From NCBI GenBank assembly GCA_026982895.1, contig JALWQW010000019.1:80500-125956 (forward strand): a stretch of 45,457 bases of DNA. Reading direction: 5' to 3'. The position numbers and the translations under genes are program-made. Below, piece by piece: positions 42,848-45,457 of the stretch; position 1 is the first letter of the stretch; each line of letters opens with the position of its first letter. The notes beneath the pieces were generated by a model, which was given only the letters and a program-made list of their open reading frames with translations, searched no databases and was not told where the DNA came from. This DNA is from Microcaldota archaeon. Its GTDB lineage: Archaea; Micrarchaeota; Micrarchaeia; Anstonellales; J096.

Positions 42848-43432
42848 ATGGACCGCCTGCATGAGGCATACGATATTAAGGAGCACATAAAGAGTTCCAT
42901 GAAGCCCTTCTATAAGTCAAGAGGACATGTTGAAAAATCCCTTTACATGAGCGCTCCGCATATTTTCAATAAGATTTTTAAAGCAGCTGCGGATATTCAT
43001 ATAAATAGTTATTCCCTTGACACATTGATACGAAATACAATTAGGCGTATTGAATTCAAAGGCAGACATCCAATGAATAGGGCGTATGTTATATTTTCAG
43101 ATGTACCCCCAATAGAGCCTAAAATATATCTTTTTGATTATGGATTTAAGGCTATGAGAAATGTCGTCGTTGGTTTAGCTCTCCTTTCCCACGAGCTTTT
43201 TCATGTTTTCTATGGTTTGGAACGTGCTAGATGGGATATATCACCTAAAACTGCTTTTGAATATAGTATGGAGGAACTATCGGCTCTTCTCTTTGAGCGA
43301 GAAATTATAATGAAGTTTCCCAAGGCTCATATACATTCAGATAAACTTATAATATCTGCTTTGGAAGATGTCAATAAATTTATAGACCTCTACGCTCATC
43401 ACGATGAAAAGAGAATCATTGTGAAAATTTAA
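42848..43432 (+). CDS. Putative HExxH-type zinc metallopeptidase (194 aa)
   Basis: ALLSHELFHVFYG (HELFH) followed by candidate third ligand in EYSMEELSALLFERE. Confidence 0.55.
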   Translation: MDRLHEAYDIKEHIKSSMKPFYKSRGHVEKSLYMSAPHIFNKIFKAAADIHINSYSLDTLIRNTIRRIEFKGRHPMNRAYVIFSDVPPIEPKIYLFDYGFKAMRNVVVGLALLSHELFHVFYGLERARWDISPKTAFEYSMEELSALLFEREIIMKFPKAHIHSDKLIISALEDVNKFIDLYAHHDEKRIIVKI

Positions 43433-43436
43433 GCCC

Positions 43437-44165
43437 TTAAGCGAATAAATCATTTATTTTGTTTCTCAATTCAAGATATTTATGCTGCAGGTCTTCGAAC
43501 TCTTTCTCCTCTTCTTCGCTGAAACTGTTAAGCTGCCTTTTGGCATTTAGGAGCTGTATTTTTGATGAAACGACTTCCATCTCTTTAAGCAGTTTATTGA
43601 GCTCTTCTTTTTTGTAGCTTTTCATCCAATACAGCTTACTGTTGAAGGGATGAATTGCTGGCTCAAACGGTATAGAGCTTTTCAAGCCTTCCTCACTTTT
43701 TTCAACACCCACTTTCAATTTTATCAGCGGTTCGTGGAGAGCAAAGGCTTTTTCTTTATTTTCTTCATCTATAGCTTCAAGTAAATTCTCCGTGATTTTC
43801 CCGTTGTACAAGCTTTCTTTTATCTGCTCTTCTATATTAAGCTCTTCCCCTATTTTATACACTTTTACTAACGACGAAACCTCCACATAATTGTGTTGCA
43901 CGACAAAGGAGCACACGCGCATCTCTTCCTTGAATGCGCTGTTTCCCAGAGCTTTTTTCAGACTCTCTGTCTCCATAGCCCTTTCTAATTTTTCTAAACA
44001 TGGCTCCACATATTTGTGATGAGCAATTGTGTATTTCAGACTTGGCAACTCCACATCGGCGTTACTTCTATCACTTTCTTCTCCTTTCTGCCTTAAACTT
44101 TTCAGAAGCTTATTCCATGCAATTATGAATTCGGTCAAGTTCTTTGAGACATCTTCACCATCCAT
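43437..44165 (-). CDS. Hypothetical helical/coiled-coil protein (242 aa), overlapping the Lon-like gene upstream
   Basis: Complete ORF, 31-nt overlap with the 3' end of the 44135-45457 gene; coiled-coil C-terminus. Confidence 0.65.
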   Translation of the reverse strand: MDGEDVSKNLTEFIIAWNKLLKSLRQKGEESDRSNADVELPSLKYTIAHHKYVEPCLEKLERAMETESLKKALGNSAFKEEMRVCSFVVQHNYVEVSSLVKVYKIGEELNIEEQIKESLYNGKITENLLEAIDEENKEKAFALHEPLIKLKVGVEKSEEGLKSSIPFEPAIHPFNSKLYWMKSYKKEELNKLLKEMEVVSSKIQLLNAKRQLNSFSEEEEKEFEDLQHKYLELRNKINDLFA

Positions 44166-45457
44166 ACAATCATCCCCAATGCGAGCAAAATTATAATGGC
44201 AGAGATTGGTAAAAGGTCTTTATAAATAGCACCCTTATTTTTCTGAGTCATATTTTTCTCTTCAACAAAACTTCCTTCGTGTGCATCACTTATATTCTTC
44301 GGCGGTAAGCTCTCTACAAGTTTAGATAAATATTCCAAATTATTCGCCAGCCGCTCAATCGTGCTGTCTTCCTCACCATAAAAGTGTGCGTGGCTTCCAA
44401 AGACTTTTCCCCAATAGGTCGTGTAGTTTGTATAATTATAATATGAACTGCCGAGGTCTGCTTGAAGATATGCAGTGTAAAAAGCAGCTGTGCTATAATC
44501 GCCCTTTGCTGCGTTCTTTAAAGCTAATAAATAGAAGTCCTTGTCTTCATCCTCCAGTTTATCGAAGGACACATTGTATAATTGAGGCAAGAGCCATGTT
44601 TTCAACAATTCTTCATTAACCTCGCTGCCATTTAAATTGGAGGCTTTTGTGTATAATTCTTTACTGAAGACACACCATTCGTAGCTCTCAGCATAGTTGA
44701 AGAGTATGTATGTTTTATAAGCTAGCGTTGCACTCTCTACAGGCTTTGAGAACATGGCGTAAGCTCTGCCCATTCTAAAATTTGCAGCCGCCACATATTC
44801 GAAGTTATTCGTATTAGGAGTTATGTGCTGGCTAATTGCGCTTAAATTGGATAGGCATTCCTCTGCTCTTCTAGTGGTTTTGGCTTTGTTTATGTTTAGA
44901 TTGAACCCTTCTTCTAGGGCATCTCTCAATGCCATGAGCTCTGCATTAGCTAAGAAGAGTGTATTTGAGGCTGTGTATTTATATCCCATTGCAAATTCTT
45001 TTTCAGTTGTATTGTAGAGTTTGTTGTAAAATTTAAGAGCTTCTAATGGCAGTTTATCCTTTATTGCATTGAGGTCTTCCTTGTAAAGATTGCTGAGTTG
45101 TTTGTAACTGTCGTCTAAATCGTATAAATAAGGGGAGCTTTCATTTGGCAATTTATTGTCTATATTGAACAATCCACTTACATTTTCTTTGTATTCTCTG
45201 CCTTTTAGAATTCTCAGAGCTTCGTCTACACTTTTTACATAGTATATTGGGTAATCGCGATAAAATTCCTTTGCAAGAATATAATCATACCGTGAATTTA
45301 AGGGGATAATTAAACCCCTCTTTCTTGCTTTTATGGCCGCTTCTGCTTTTTCTAGCACGCCGCCGACGGGCAGAACGCTTCCATCAGGGCTTATAGCACC
45401 TGTAATTCCATAGTCATTTAACGGGAGGTTTTCATCGGAGAAGACGCTGTAAAAAGC
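44135..45457 (-). CDS. Lon-like (S16, COG1750-type) membrane-anchored protease, partial (runs off the window end)
   Basis: Reading frame open to the window end: AFYSVFSDENLPLNDYGITGAISPDGSVLPVGGVLEKAEAAIKARKRGLIIPLNSR (S16 signature with GGVxEK lysine); helical region; C-terminal TM ISAIIILLALGMIVWMV. Confidence 0.83.
   Translation of the reverse strand, partial: AFYSVFSDENLPLNDYGITGAISPDGSVLPVGGVLEKAEAAIKARKRGLIIPLNSRYDYILAKEFYRDYPIYYVKSVDEALRILKGREYKENVSGLFNIDNKLPNESSPYLYDLDDSYKQLSNLYKEDLNAIKDKLPLEALKFYNKLYNTTEKEFAMGYKYTASNTLFLANAELMALRDALEEGFNLNINKAKTTRRAEECLSNLSAISQHITPNTNNFEYVAAANFRMGRAYAMFSKPVESATLAYKTYILFNYAESYEWCVFSKELYTKASNLNGSEVNEELLKTWLLPQLYNVSFDKLEDEDKDFYLLALKNAAKGDYSTAAFYTAYLQADLGSSYYNYTNYTTYWGKVFGSHAHFYGEEDSTIERLANNLEYLSKLVESLPPKNISDAHEGSFVEEKNMTQKNKGAIYKDLLPISAIIILLALGMIVWMVKMSQRT

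Overview
This 45.5 kb window reads as a gene-dense archaeal chromosome segment, possibly from a DPANN-like lineage (the lineage is inference). It carries a conserved transcription/translation core: tRNA-Gln(CTG), rpoH, unsplit rpoB, rpoA', rpoA'', L30e and NusA. Recognisable housekeeping genes include partial Rad50, aCPSF1, DtdA, UPF0282, TopA, Trm5, PheS and ThiI, plus a P-type ATPase, a Ca2+/cation antiporter, MscS, a KaiC-like ATPase, a Nudix-EndoIII fusion and a partial Lon-like (S16) membrane protease. The most novel material is a family of helical-repeat (HEAT-like) proteins at 11565-12815, 35550-38414, 38521-40827 and, more divergently, 41492-42817. The first three share ~74-89 aa modules and an 'EGKaxLxNPF...LLC[S/L]' C-terminal tail that is nearly identical at the DNA level between two genes; two of them also share a short 5' leader (AGGCGAGA). 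A second strong non-coding find is a near-textbook archaeal C/D box sRNA at about 18331-18397, with both guide spacers exactly 12 nt, in the gap between the Nudix-EndoIII and Trm5 genes. Several orphan proteins are also flagged. All calls come from reading the sequence by eye; no database searches were run.
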